This document shows, piece after piece, positions 1 through 9,719 of a stretch of 64,000 bases of DNA. The DNA is taken from contig CAZOZX010000001.1 of NCBI GenBank assembly GCA_964584415.1, positions 1 to 64,000 on the forward strand, in the 5' to 3' direction. The translations under genes and the position numbers were made by a program. Numbering within the stretch: position 1 is the stretch's first letter; each line of letters starts with the position of its first letter. The DNA is from PHAA01 sp964584415 (GTDB lineage: Bacteria; Bacillota; Syntrophomonadia; Syntrophomonadales; Syntrophomonadaceae). Under the pieces are notes generated by a model that worked only from the letters and a program-made list of their open reading frames with translations, was not told the origin of the DNA and ran no database searches.

Positions 1-166
1 TAATGCCCAGTGTCTGCAGATGCTCCAGAATATCATCAAGCATATCTGGCTCCAGGCTATAATTCTGAAGTTCTTCCATTATCTCTTCATACGTCAGGTT
101 TTTCTTCTTTTTACCCTTTTCGGCCAGACTACTTATGCTCTCCGCAATCTTATTTTCCAGTTTCAC
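1..166 (-). CDS. rpoD: RNA polymerase primary sigma factor, N-terminal part (partial)
   Basis: About 55 residues are present before the window edge. They read as an acidic and lysine-rich helical segment (a KGKKKKNLTYEE stretch, then EIMEELQNYSLEPDMLDDIL) that fits sigma-70 region 1.1. The start is a GTG at 166, and the stop codon of dnaG overlaps it (GTGA, four shared bases), which suggests translational coupling. The position directly after dnaG is the classical dnaG-rpoD arrangement of the macromolecular synthesis operon. The DNA-binding regions lie outside the window, so the call rests on context and the region 1.1 resemblance. Confidence 0.85.
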   Translation of the reverse strand, partial: MKLENKIAESISSLAEKGKKKKNLTYEEIMEELQNYSLEPDMLDDILEHLQTLGI

Positions 167-1938
167 AGTGAACCTCCTTCCCGGGCCAAATTTTCTACTT
201 TGGTAATATTGATTATATACTTAAGTATGGAGTGAAAATCTCCTTGATCTCCTAACAATGTCACTTGTCCGTATGTTTTTTCCCAGTGCTGTTCGGCTTT
301 TTTTTGTTCGACCCGCATTATAAATTCTTCCACTTCTCTATCCAGATCATAATTTTCTTCATCCATAAACATGGCAATCATCGCCTGGGTTGCAGATGTT
401 AATTCTAAATCTACCTTGGCTGCGATTTTCTTGATTCTTTCGTTTGGTTCCCCTTCTGTCTGGTCGTATGCAGATATAAATGCCTGGTATTCTGGATTGG
501 CAAAAAAATTTATACCAATACTCGACTTAATTTTCTTATATAGTAATGGGTCTTTTAACATTGCTGCCAGAATTTTCTCTTGAAGACCATATTTACCGTA
601 TTTAATATTATCCCGGATTCTTATGTTATTATTCCTATACTGATGTTGATTATTGCCGGACCGAAATTCCCTATAGATGATATTTTCTTCAACTTTTAGT
701 TTGCGAGCCAGCATCTTAATATATGAATCCTTCTCGACCCAACTGTTGAGATTGTCAATCTCGTCTTTGAACGTATTTATGATTCGGATTTTAGTGTCCA
801 AATCCAACAACGGGGCAGATTGGATTTGTCGTTTAAGGTTGAATTCTAAATAACTAGATACATTATTCTCGATATAATGTAAAAATCCCTCTTTCCCTAA
901 AGAATCAATAAAATCATCTGGGTCTTTGCCCGCAGGAAGACTTATGATTTCGATTTTAATCCCTGCTTGGCGTAGAATTCCTGCCGCGCGCATGGTTGCG
1001 TTCTGCCCGGCTTCATCACCATCATAGATTACGGTGACCTTTTCCGTATATCGGCGCAGCAACTGAGCTTGTTCGGCAGTAAGAGCAGTCCCAAGTGTAG
1101 CTACTACATTCATAATGCCTGCTTGGTGCAGCTTGATACAGTCCATGTATCCTTCCACTATTATGGCATTGTTTTTCTCTCTTATATTCTCTCTTGCCTG
1201 AGCCAAACCGTATAAGTTTTTTCGCTTCGAAAACAATTCGGTCTCAGGGGTATTTAGATATTTTGGCAGGACATCCCCCAAACTTCTGCCTCCAAACCCT
1301 ATAACATCACGGTTGTAAAGCATAATTGGGAAAATAACCCTGTTCCTGAATAGATCATAGAAACGGTCCTGATTATCACTGCGTTTAATAAGCCCGGAAA
1401 CTTTGAGGATCTCAGTACTATAACCCTTGGCCAACAGAAAATCAATCAGACCCTGCCAATCATCACTGGCATAACCTAGAACATAGGTTTTAATTGTTTG
1501 CTCATTTACTCCTCGCTTATCTAAATATGAACGCGCCATTTTCCCTGGAGGTCCCAGCAAATTCTGGTGATAGAATTGGGCAGCGGCATTATTTATGCCA
1601 GCAATTGTTTTGTTTAAATCAGCTTTAGATCGATCCTTGGGCCGGGTAAGTTCTACTCCTGCTTTAGCCGCCAGTAATTCCAGGGCTTCCTTGAATTCCA
1701 AACCATTTTTCTTCATGACGTAGGTAAATATATTACCGCCGGTGTGACAACCGAAGCAATAAAACATTTGCTTATCCCGGCTTACACTGAAGGAAGGAGT
1801 TTTTTCTCCATGAAACGGACACAAGCCCCAGTAATTATTTCCCCTACGGCTCAGCGGTACTGTTTCTGATATCAGTTCTACTATATCCACCTGGTCTTGG
1901 ATTTGGAGAATTTTTTGATCATCTTCGTAATACGTCAT
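163..1938 (-). CDS. dnaG: DNA primase
   Basis: This 591-residue enzyme makes RNA primers for the replication fork. The N-terminal CHC2-type zinc site is visible as C40, H43, C61 and C64 (CPFH and CFGC). A TOPRIM catalytic domain follows in the middle third, with IIVEGYMD and the acidic IYDGDEAG motif. The last 150 or so residues should form the helicase-binding domain. Length matches the Firmicutes family of about 600 residues. It sits between dgt and rpoD and overlaps rpoD by four bases. Nothing is broken in the frame. Confidence 0.97.
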   Translation of the reverse strand: MTYYEDDQKILQIQDQVDIVELISETVPLSRRGNNYWGLCPFHGEKTPSFSVSRDKQMFYCFGCHTGGNIFTYVMKKNGLEFKEALELLAAKAGVELTRPKDRSKADLNKTIAGINNAAAQFYHQNLLGPPGKMARSYLDKRGVNEQTIKTYVLGYASDDWQGLIDFLLAKGYSTEILKVSGLIKRSDNQDRFYDLFRNRVIFPIMLYNRDVIGFGGRSLGDVLPKYLNTPETELFSKRKNLYGLAQARENIREKNNAIIVEGYMDCIKLHQAGIMNVVATLGTALTAEQAQLLRRYTEKVTVIYDGDEAGQNATMRAAGILRQAGIKIEIISLPAGKDPDDFIDSLGKEGFLHYIENNVSSYLEFNLKRQIQSAPLLDLDTKIRIINTFKDEIDNLNSWVEKDSYIKMLARKLKVEENIIYREFRSGNNQHQYRNNNIRIRDNIKYGKYGLQEKILAAMLKDPLLYKKIKSSIGINFFANPEYQAFISAYDQTEGEPNERIKKIAAKVDLELTSATQAMIAMFMDEENYDLDREVEEFIMRVEQKKAEQHWEKTYGQVTLLGDQGDFHSILKYIINITKVENLAREGGSL

Positions 1939-2016
1939 GATATCAACCTACTATTCTATACAGCTAGTGAAATACCTCTTTAGCTGTTGAAAAAAATCGC
2001 AATTACATTGAAACTA

Positions 2017-3090
2017 TTAGCCTGCACGATAGGGGCTGAAAATCTTTCCCGTCTCCGGAACCATAGACTGAGGTATATAAATATCCTGGAAAAGATTTAT
2101 ACAATATGCATCGCTCATACCAGAGATATAATCCAAAACCGCCCTTTCCCTACCCTCTTCATCCGCTATTTGGAGGTATAGCGGGCTCATCTTATCGGGA
2201 TATTTCATGTAATACTCGTAAAGATGGGATATTATGAACATGGCTCGATTACGCTCCTCCAAGCATACGGATCCCCGGTATATGTTTTCAAACATGAATT
2301 CCCTTAGTCCCCATAAAGCTCTTTCTATCTCCTTACTCGGTTCAACTACGACCGACTCCTCGGCATCAATCAGCTTACGCGTATGGAATATAGTATCTAT
2401 TACCAGGGTAGCTATCCTTTGGCTATGGGTAACACCCAAAATATCTAATAGTTCTTTGGGAATCTCATCCAGGGTCAATAATCCTGCCCGGATAGCGTCA
2501 TCTATGTCGTGCTGAACGTAGGCTATCTTGTCACTTATTCGGATAACCTGCCCTTCCAGGGTTGAGGCCAATGGCCCACCTTGACCATAACCACTATGAT
2601 GGATGACCCCGTCCAAAACTTCAGCAGTCAGATTTAAACCGCTATGCTCTTTGTGTTGTTCCACCCGGGTCAGAACCCTGATGCTATTCTCGCTGTGGCG
2701 AAAATGACCGCAGCTGATCTCATTTAATATTTGTTCGCCGGCATGGGCAAACGGGGTATGACCAACATCGTGAGCCAGGGCGATAGCTTCAATAAGATCA
2801 AGGTTGAGATTCAGTCCTGCACCTATAGTACGAGCGATTTGGCTCACTTCCAGGGTATGGGTTAGACGAGTTCGGTAATGGTCACCCGGGGGAGCAACAA
2901 ATACCTGGGTTTTGTGTTTTAGACGCCGGAAAGACTTAGAATGGATTATCCGGTCCCTATCTATCATAAAACAGGTACGGATAGGGTCAGGTTCTTCCCT
3001 CTTCTGCCGTCCACCCGAACATTTGGATGGTACCGCCAGTTTGCTAAGACTTGCCGATTCCCTAGCTTCTATTTCCTCCCTTACGGTCAT
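2017..3090 (-). CDS. dgt: dGTP triphosphohydrolase-like HD-domain protein
   Basis: This 357-residue protein belongs to the dGTPase branch of HD phosphohydrolases, which release triphosphate from dNTPs. Residues 40-130 carry the family signature: DRDRIIHSKSFRRLKHKTQV, then the metal-binding HD set with THTLEVSQ and ALAHDVGHTPFAHAGE. The start has a good ribosome binding site (AGGGGTGA). The gene lies directly upstream of dnaG, a common clostridial arrangement, so it may tune dNTP pools for replication. Substrate specificity within this family varies and cannot be read from the sequence. Confidence 0.9.
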   Translation of the reverse strand: MTVREEIEARESASLSKLAVPSKCSGGRQKREEPDPIRTCFMIDRDRIIHSKSFRRLKHKTQVFVAPPGDHYRTRLTHTLEVSQIARTIGAGLNLNLDLIEAIALAHDVGHTPFAHAGEQILNEISCGHFRHSENSIRVLTRVEQHKEHSGLNLTAEVLDGVIHHSGYGQGGPLASTLEGQVIRISDKIAYVQHDIDDAIRAGLLTLDEIPKELLDILGVTHSQRIATLVIDTIFHTRKLIDAEESVVVEPSKEIERALWGLREFMFENIYRGSVCLEERNRAMFIISHLYEYYMKYPDKMSPLYLQIADEEGRERAVLDYISGMSDAYCINLFQDIYIPQSMVPETGKIFSPYRAG

Positions 3091-3221
3091 TTAATCACCC
3101 CTTTTCAAGACCGAAAATTCAGCTGCACCGGTTTATTAATTTATACTCTTCCCAACAAAATGGTTTAAAGACCGTCGTAATTTTCATTTTTTGATATCAA
3201 ACAAATTGTATTGGTAGGCAT

Positions 3222-3249
3222 ATTATACCAGAAATATATTCATCCACAA
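3222..3249 (-). promoter_or_regulatory. Candidate promoter for dgt-dnaG-rpoD
   Basis: On the minus strand there is a perfect TATAAT (3222-3227) preceded by a TG extended -10 element, with a weak TTGTGG -35 at 16 bp. The start of transcription would be near 3215, giving a leader of about 125 bases before dgt. The rest of the 3100-3400 gap shows no gene. A second TTGACT at 3353-3358 has no well-spaced -10. Confidence 0.4.
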
Positions 3250-3399
3250 ACATATGTTCTCAGCTAAACACTTTATATTCTTAATTACGTTTGGGTACTC
3301 AGATATCTTTCTACTACTCTTTATACTACAAGGTCGCCTTAATTCCTTTTGAGTCAATTACCAGAACACCCGGGTGAGAAGCCTAACATATATACCCAA

Positions 3400-3430
3400 C
3401 AAAAAAGGAGCTCCTTTCTATGGAGCTCCT
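3400..3430 (-). terminator. Rho-independent terminator after ppdK
   Basis: A 9-bp perfect stem, AGGAGCTCC with its complement around a 7-base loop, is followed on the minus strand by six T. It lies about 20 bases after the ppdK stop and ends the ccpN-yqfL-ppdK unit before the dgt promoter region. Confidence 0.85.
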
Positions 3431-3451
3431 GTGAGAGGTTCATAGAAACGT

Positions 3452-6097
3452 TTAACCGTTCTTTATTTTTGCCTGAGCTGCTGACAACCGGGCAATTGGA
3501 ATTCTATAAGGTGAACAGCTTACATAATTAAGCCCGATGAGGTGACAAAATTCTACAGAACTTGGTTCTCCACCATGCTCCCCGCAAATACCCATTAGGA
3601 TATCCGGACGTACCGCGCGGGCTTTCTCGACCGCTATTTTCATTAACGCCCCCACCCCTTTTCGATCCAGAACCGCAAATGGATTATCTTTCATAATTTT
3701 TCTTTCCAGATAAACCGGTATAAATTTGCCTTCAGCATCGTCACGGCTAAATCCCAAGGTTGTCTGGGTTAAATCGTTGGTACCAAACGAGAAGAACTCA
3801 GCTTGTTGGGCAATTTCATCAGCAACTATACAAGCCCGCGGCAATTCCAACATTGTACCCAAAACAAAATCCAGTTCTTTTTGCTTGGTTTGTTTAAGTT
3901 GGGCATATACAGTTAGTATGTCTTCCCGTAGCAAGGTGAATTCCATCTGGTCCATTACTAAGGGGATTTCAACCTCGGTGAAGGTATTAATGCCTTCATC
4001 CTGGAGTTGGTACATTGCTTCAAAAATGGCCCGGGCCTGCATAATATAAATTTCAGGATAGGTTAGTCCCAGTCGGCAGCCTCTATGGCCAAGCATAGGA
4101 TTCGCTTCCGACAATTGATGTACCTTTTTGGCCAGCTGTTCTTTAGCATAGATCTCGTAAGGATTAGCATTTTTGTATTTCATGTCGGCAATTTCCAACA
4201 ACAAGGATTCATGATCGGGGAGGAACTCATGTAAAGGCGGATCCAGCAGTCTGATTGTTACCGGGTAGGGCGCCATCGCTTTAAGGATTCCGTAAAAGTC
4301 TTCGCGCTGGAATGGCAGCAATTTGGTCAGGGCAATCTCCCGGTCACCTAAATTATCGGCTAGAATCATTTCTTGAACAATTGGCAGGCGTTCTTGGGCC
4401 ATAAACATATGCTCGGTACGGCACAGACCTATTCCCTGCGCACCGAATTCTCTTGCCTTGGATGCATCTTCTGGAGTATCAGCATTAGCCCGAACCCCTA
4501 TCTTTTTAACCTCATCAGCCCAACTGAGTAATGTTTGGAACTCTTCCGATAAAGTCGGTTCGATCATAGGAACTTCACCCAACATTACATTACCGCTAGA
4601 TCCGTCGAGTGTAATAATGTCCCCTTCTTTAACCACTATACCGTTAACACTAAACTGCTTAGCCTCAAAATCTATCTTTATAGCCTCACAACCGCACACG
4701 CAAGGTTTTCCCATCCCACGAGCGACCACTGCTGCGTGCGATGTCATGCCCCCGCGAGCGGTCAAAACTCCCTGCGAATGAACAATCCCGTGAATATCGT
4801 CGGGGGCAGTTTCATTGCGCACCAACACGACTCTCTCCCCGGATTCGCCTAATTTCTCAGCCAAGTCTGCATCCAAGACTACTTTACCACTTGCCGCTCC
4901 CGGAGAGGCAGGAAGTCCTTTTGCTATAGGATCCAATTGGGCACTTGTATCAATCTGTCTATGTAGAAGCTGATCGATCTGTTCAGGGTCGATCCTCAGG
5001 AGAGCTTCATCCTTACTTATAAGTCCCTCACCAACCATATCCACCGCTATTTTAACCGCTGCTTTGGTTGTTCTTTTGCCGGTCCTGGTCTGCAGCATAT
5101 ACAGAACGCCTTTTTCTACGGTGAACTCTATGTCTTGCATATCGCGATAATGTTTTTCCAGATTAGTACAAGTATCCACAAACTGTTTAAATACGGAAGG
5201 GAGATTTTCCTGCAATTTTGATATAGGCAGAGGGGTTCTGATTCCCGCCACCACATCTTCTCCTTGGGCATTGACCAGGAATTCACCGTATAATTCTCGC
5301 TCGCCAGTCGACGGACTCCGAGTAAAGGCAACGCCAGTACCGCAATCTTCGCCCAGATTTCCAAAAGCCATACATTGAACATTTACTGCCGTCCCAAGGT
5401 CATCACCTATTTTATTGATACGACGGTATACGATAGCCCTCTGATTATTCCAGGAACCAAATACGGCTTTGATGGCCATTATCAACTGTTCCCGTACATC
5501 TTGCGGAAATTCTATTGCCTTATCTTGTTTTACCTGCCGTTTGTATTCGATAATTATCTCCTTCAATTCGGAGGCTGGTATCTCATAATCAAAAATCAAC
5601 CCTAATTTGCGTTTATGTCTCTCTATAACCTCATCAAAATGAGAGTGTTCCATCTCCAGGACCACATTGCCGAACATTTGGATAAATCTGCGATAGCAAT
5701 CATAGGCGAATCTCTCATCACCAGATAAGGAAGCCAGTCCTTGGACAGACTCATCATTAAGTCCCAAGTTCAATATAGTATCCATCATCCCCGGCATAGA
5801 GACTGCCGCTCCAGAACGCACTGAAACTAACAGGGGGTTTTGCTTATCACCAAATTTTTTCCCGGTTTTCTCTTCCAATGTACTTAAGGCTGCAAATGTC
5901 TGTTCCAGGGTACCTTCCGGGAAGTCCTGATTGAGGGATAGATATTCATTACAGGCTTCAGCTGTAATTGTAAATCCGGGGGGCACCGGTAATCCGATAT
6001 TGGTCATCTCGGCCAGATTTGCACCCTTTCCTCCCAACAGGGCACGCATATCGGATTTTCCTTCCTCAAACAGGTAGACATATTTCTTACTAGACAT
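3452..6097 (-). CDS. ppdK: Pyruvate, phosphate dikinase
   Basis: This 881-residue cytosolic enzyme interconverts pyruvate, ATP and phosphate with PEP, AMP and pyrophosphate. In anaerobes it serves gluconeogenesis or PPi-linked glycolysis. The N-terminal ATP-grasp domain begins with GGKGANLAEM. The central swivelling domain has GGMTSHAAVVARGMGKPCV, which holds the catalytic His and the regulatory Thr just before it. The C-terminal PEP/pyruvate barrel has the GICGEHGGEP motif with the catalytic Cys. Length is normal. The start has AGGAGG. It overlaps the upstream regulator gene by 8 bases, so its kinase/phosphorylase is made from the same mRNA. Confidence 0.98.
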   Translation of the reverse strand: MSSKKYVYLFEEGKSDMRALLGGKGANLAEMTNIGLPVPPGFTITAEACNEYLSLNQDFPEGTLEQTFAALSTLEEKTGKKFGDKQNPLLVSVRSGAAVSMPGMMDTILNLGLNDESVQGLASLSGDERFAYDCYRRFIQMFGNVVLEMEHSHFDEVIERHKRKLGLIFDYEIPASELKEIIIEYKRQVKQDKAIEFPQDVREQLIMAIKAVFGSWNNQRAIVYRRINKIGDDLGTAVNVQCMAFGNLGEDCGTGVAFTRSPSTGERELYGEFLVNAQGEDVVAGIRTPLPISKLQENLPSVFKQFVDTCTNLEKHYRDMQDIEFTVEKGVLYMLQTRTGKRTTKAAVKIAVDMVGEGLISKDEALLRIDPEQIDQLLHRQIDTSAQLDPIAKGLPASPGAASGKVVLDADLAEKLGESGERVVLVRNETAPDDIHGIVHSQGVLTARGGMTSHAAVVARGMGKPCVCGCEAIKIDFEAKQFSVNGIVVKEGDIITLDGSSGNVMLGEVPMIEPTLSEEFQTLLSWADEVKKIGVRANADTPEDASKAREFGAQGIGLCRTEHMFMAQERLPIVQEMILADNLGDREIALTKLLPFQREDFYGILKAMAPYPVTIRLLDPPLHEFLPDHESLLLEIADMKYKNANPYEIYAKEQLAKKVHQLSEANPMLGHRGCRLGLTYPEIYIMQARAIFEAMYQLQDEGINTFTEVEIPLVMDQMEFTLLREDILTVYAQLKQTKQKELDFVLGTMLELPRACIVADEIAQQAEFFSFGTNDLTQTTLGFSRDDAEGKFIPVYLERKIMKDNPFAVLDRKGVGALMKIAVEKARAVRPDILMGICGEHGGEPSSVEFCHLIGLNYVSCSPYRIPIARLSAAQAKIKNG

Positions 6098-6911
6098 TAC
6101 TTAACCTCCTATAGTAGATTTCAAGTATTTTGCTGGCAGTCTCTTCAACAGCCCGGTTGGTTACATCTATTACAGGGCATCCTAGCCTTTTCATAATGGA
6201 ATCGGCAAATTCCAGCTCTTCTACAATTCTTTCGTAGTTTGCATAGCTGGCTTGTCCAGTTAATCCCAGGGTTTTAAGTCTTTCAATACGGATACTGTTC
6301 AATAAATCGGGTTTGATAACCAGACCAATCACTTTACCCCGCTCTAATTGAAACAATTCTTCGGGAGGTGTTACCTCAGGTACCAGCGGGACATTAGCCA
6401 CTTTCACGCGTTTATGTGCCAGGTACATGGAAAGCGGCGTTTTGGACGTTCGGGAAACCCCGACCAGAACGATATCAGCCAGAGTAATTCCTTTAGGATC
6501 TTTGCCGTCATCATAACGCACCGCAAATTCCACTGCTTCAACTCGTCGGTAATACATTTCATCTACCCTGCGTAAAAGGCCAGGTTCTCTTTTAGGGGCC
6601 AGATGACTGGCTTCTTCGAAGGCCAAAATAATAGGTCCTAATATATCTACACATACGACTCCGACTCTTCGGGCTTCCTGACGCAAAAATTCCGCTAGTT
6701 CATCCAAAACCAGGGTGTAAGCAATCATAAAATTACTTTCCATAGCCTGATGGACAACCTCGGCGATGGTTCCTTTATCAGAAATATTGGGTATCTGCCT
6801 TATTTCCATGGTACCAGAATTAAATTGGCTGGCTGCCGCCCTAACCACCATCTCAGCTGTTTCACCAATCGAATCTGATACTATAAACACCCCGGGTAAG
6901 TGATCCGTCAA
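6090..6911 (-). CDS. PPDK regulatory protein (Ser/Thr kinase and phosphorylase, DUF299)
   Basis: This 273-residue protein is of the YqfL/PSRP family. It inactivates PPDK by ADP-dependent phosphorylation of the Thr beside the catalytic His and reverses this with phosphate. The P-loop-like GVSRTSKTPLS motif lies near residue 153, followed by the conserved VPEVTPPEELF segment. Translation probably starts at a TTG with AGGAGG seven bases upstream. Direct overlap with ppdK makes PPDK, rather than PEP synthase, the expected target. Confidence 0.93.
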   Translation of the reverse strand: MTDHLPGVFIVSDSIGETAEMVVRAAASQFNSGTMEIRQIPNISDKGTIAEVVHQAMESNFMIAYTLVLDELAEFLRQEARRVGVVCVDILGPIILAFEEASHLAPKREPGLLRRVDEMYYRRVEAVEFAVRYDDGKDPKGITLADIVLVGVSRTSKTPLSMYLAHKRVKVANVPLVPEVTPPEELFQLERGKVIGLVIKPDLLNSIRIERLKTLGLTGQASYANYERIVEELEFADSIMKRLGCPVIDVTNRAVEETASKILEIYYRRLSNV

Positions 6912-6928
6912 ATTAATACCTCCTCGTT

Positions 6929-7576
6929 TTATTTCAAGGCTAGGTCAAGAAACAGACGGGTAATGTTGGTCTTGGTAATCCGCCCCAATACTTCCTGACT
7001 TTCTTCTCCGGAACTGCCAATGTTCATTCTAAGCACTGGCAAGGAATCCACTTCGTGTTCAACCAATTTTTTTACCGCCTCAACTACTGTATCATCGCTA
7101 TTCACTGTAATAACATTAGGCATACGGGTCATTATTACTGTAACCGGCACCTTGTGAATGTCCACCTGACCCATGGTGGCTTTGAGAAGATCCTTCCTCG
7201 AAGCTACTCCAGCCAAGGAATTGTCTTCTTCAACAATAAAAATGGTTCCGGTATCTTCTATAAATAAGGTTACGATGGCGTCATATATACTGCATTTTTC
7301 TTTAATCACCACCGGCATGGACATTATGTCTTTGACCCGGTATTGATTGAGTATCTTTTTCACCTTATTACTGAAACCATCAGCTTTATACGTATATCCG
7401 ACCCTGGGTTTTGCCTCCAGATAACCAGACATGGTCAAAACAGCCAGGTCCGGTCGCAAAGCTGCCCTGGTAACTTCAAGAAGTTCAGCAATACTCTCGC
7501 CGGTAATAGGGCCGTGGCTTTTCACTATATCCAGAATTTTCTCTTGCCGCTCATTAAGCTCGATTTTTTTCACCAC
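6929..7576 (-). CDS. ccpN: CcpN-like transcriptional repressor (HTH plus two CBS domains)
   Basis: This 215-residue regulator has an N-terminal helix-turn-helix (ERQEKILDIV...GESIAELLEVTRAALRPDL, residues 8-45) and a tandem CBS pair (about 80-210, beginning VKDIMSMPVVI and ending in a second ITVNSDDTVVEAVKKL unit). In B. subtilis CcpN (YqzB) represses gluconeogenic genes in response to ATP/ADP. Here it heads the operon with the PPDK regulator and ppdK, so regulation of PEP formation is the natural role. Two adjacent GTG codons can start it, with only a weak ribosome binding site. Confidence 0.88.
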   Translation of the reverse strand: MVKKIELNERQEKILDIVKSHGPITGESIAELLEVTRAALRPDLAVLTMSGYLEAKPRVGYTYKADGFSNKVKKILNQYRVKDIMSMPVVIKEKCSIYDAIVTLFIEDTGTIFIVEEDNSLAGVASRKDLLKATMGQVDIHKVPVTVIMTRMPNVITVNSDDTVVEAVKKLVEHEVDSLPVLRMNIGSSGEESQEVLGRITKTNITRLFLDLALK

Positions 7577-7581
7577 CCAAT

Positions 7582-7617
7582 TATGCTATACTTTTTGGGT
7601 AATTACACACCAATTAC
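7582..7617 (-). promoter_or_regulatory. Candidate promoter and CcpN operator upstream of ccpN
   Basis: TATGCTATACT at 7582-7592 fits the B. subtilis CcpN consensus TRTGHYATAYW as I recall it. It overlaps a possible -10 (TATAGC, minus strand) that sits 17 bp from a weak TTGGTG -35. Just upstream is a perfect inverted repeat, GTAATT-N7-AATTAC (7599-7617). Both lie within 45 bp of the ccpN start, so autoregulation of the whole ccpN-yqfL-ppdK unit is plausible. This is inference from motif match only. Confidence 0.4.
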
Positions 7618-7661
7618 ATATACTATATAGACTAAAAAAATCCTGTTGGCAAGGAAAATTT

Positions 7662-9719
7662 TTAAGATACCACTCTGGTAAAATCTGCTATTGAGTTGCA
7701 TAAGCCAGCTATAGATTTCAATATACCAAGTCTGGCAGCCCTTAATTCTTCATCCTCGACCATTACCATAACTGCCTCAAAAAAGCTATCTACATCCATA
7801 CGCAATTCGGCGAGCAGCTTTAATCCATCAGTGTATCCGCCTTCCTGGATCAACTTTTCTAATACGGGTTTGACTTGCAGGTAATGATTATAAAGAACCT
7901 TCTCACTTTCATCTATAAGGACTTCGGGGACCACTGCCCGGCTTTCCCATTTCTTACTCAGATTGTGGGAGCGGTTAAATACCACTAAGAAGTCCTCCCA
8001 CTCAGCTGCGTTCTTGAATTGACTGACAGCCTCCGCTTGGTCGACAATCTGGAGTAAATTGTTGTTCCCCTGGTATAAGACGGCATCGATTACGTCATAG
8101 GAATAGCCCTTGTCCAGCATAAATCCCCGCATTCTTTGCAAAATAAAATCCATTAGGTCAGCTGCTGTGTTGTCTGCACTGACATCAAGCTTAAAACTAT
8201 CCATCAAGTTATGGGTTTTAACTATCAAAGACCGGAGATCAATTCTAATTCCTGCGTCCAGAATTATATTAACGATACCGAGTGCTTGACGTCTCAAGGC
8301 ATAGGGATCCTGGGAACCAGATGGTTTTATGCCCAGGGCAAAGAACGCAGTTAGGTTAAAGAGCTTCTCCGCTAAAGCTAGAGCAATACCGGTAGCCGAC
8401 CTGGGATTACCATCACCGGCAAACCTGGGAAGGTAGTGTTCAACAATGGCTTCAGCGACTTCCTTATCTTCATTACCATGGAGAGCATAATATCTTCCCA
8501 TGATTCCCTGTAATTCCGGGAATTCGTAAACCATGTTGCTGAGCAGGTCAGCTTTACAGAGTAAAGCTGCTCGGTCCAGTTTGTCAGGGCTGCTGAGCCC
8601 AAGTTCATTCCCTAAAATAACAGCCAATTTACGCAGGCATTCTACTTTTTCGAATACGCTGCCGAGCCTTTCATGGAAAAGGACGTCTTTGAGTCCTGGC
8701 ACCAATTCAGATAGTGGTTGGGAGGTATCTTCCTTCCAGAAGAAAAGGGCATCCTCTAAGCGGGCTTTAAGAACTCTTTCGTTACCAGACCTGACCTGGT
8801 CCAAATAATAATCTGTTCCATTCCTGACCCCGATAAAACCAGCCATAAGCTGGTCATTTTTATCGAATACTGGGAAATAACGTTGGTTGCCAATCATGCT
8901 GGTTGTAAGAACCTCGGGAGGAACCTCCAGGTACGATTCCGAAAAGCGTCCATAAAAAGCGGTGGGATACTCGACTAAAAAGGTTACTTCCTCAAGCAGG
9001 TCTTCGTTTTCCTTAGCCGCACCCCCAGCTATATCTGCCACTTCCTTAACCTGAGACCAGATTCTTTCCATTCTCTCCTTATGGTCAACAATCACAAAAT
9101 TGTCACGCAATACCGCAAAATAATCACTTATACTATTCACCGGAATTGGTTCAGGAGCCAGGAAACGGTGTCCCATGGTCCAGCCGGCACTGCCCACATT
9201 TTCGATAGTGATATTAATCATTTTATCTCCGAACATAACCAGTAACCATCTGATAGGACGGGCAAAGCGGGTAAGATAATATCCCCACCGCATCGATCGC
9301 GGGAAGTTCAATGAACAGATAACTTCGGTGATAAGATTCGGCAATAACTCTTCTGTCAGTACTCCAGTTTCTTGTTTTACTGCATAAACATACTCATCTT
9401 TGACTCGTAATTCCGATACATCAATCCCCTGGCTGCGGGCAAAGCCTTGTGCCGCCTTGCTGGGAGTGCCGTCTGGATTGTAGGCACTGCTTTTTTTGGG
9501 CCCCCGGCTCTCGGCTACACTGTCTTCCTGCCTTTCTTCCAGGCCTTTAACGTGTAATACCAATCGGCGGGGAGTACCCATAGTGGCAATATCAGTAAAA
9601 CCTATACGGCTGGATTGGAACTTGGTTACAGCAATAGACTTTAGATCATCCAGGGCTGCCTTCATCAATGCCGAAGGTATCTCTTCTACACCGATCTCAA
9701 GAAGCATGTCTTTGCTCAT
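7662..9719 (-). CDS. glyS: Glycyl-tRNA synthetase beta subunit
   Basis: The 685-residue beta subunit of the bacterial alpha2beta2 glycyl-tRNA synthetase begins with the typical LLEIGVEEIPS. It contains the conserved TPRRLVLHVKGL and MRWGYYLTRFARPIRWL segments and an HD-like central region, and ends in a DALR-type anticodon-binding domain. It recognises tRNA-Gly while the alpha subunit carries the aminoacylation site. Its ATG overlaps the glyQ stop (TAATG), indicating coupled translation for subunit balance. Only a short weak hairpin with a T run (about 7640-7660) follows it. Confidence 0.97.
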   Translation of the reverse strand: MSKDMLLEIGVEEIPSALMKAALDDLKSIAVTKFQSSRIGFTDIATMGTPRRLVLHVKGLEERQEDSVAESRGPKKSSAYNPDGTPSKAAQGFARSQGIDVSELRVKDEYVYAVKQETGVLTEELLPNLITEVICSLNFPRSMRWGYYLTRFARPIRWLLVMFGDKMINITIENVGSAGWTMGHRFLAPEPIPVNSISDYFAVLRDNFVIVDHKERMERIWSQVKEVADIAGGAAKENEDLLEEVTFLVEYPTAFYGRFSESYLEVPPEVLTTSMIGNQRYFPVFDKNDQLMAGFIGVRNGTDYYLDQVRSGNERVLKARLEDALFFWKEDTSQPLSELVPGLKDVLFHERLGSVFEKVECLRKLAVILGNELGLSSPDKLDRAALLCKADLLSNMVYEFPELQGIMGRYYALHGNEDKEVAEAIVEHYLPRFAGDGNPRSATGIALALAEKLFNLTAFFALGIKPSGSQDPYALRRQALGIVNIILDAGIRIDLRSLIVKTHNLMDSFKLDVSADNTAADLMDFILQRMRGFMLDKGYSYDVIDAVLYQGNNNLLQIVDQAEAVSQFKNAAEWEDFLVVFNRSHNLSKKWESRAVVPEVLIDESEKVLYNHYLQVKPVLEKLIQEGGYTDGLKLLAELRMDVDSFFEAVMVMVEDEELRAARLGILKSIAGLCNSIADFTRVVS

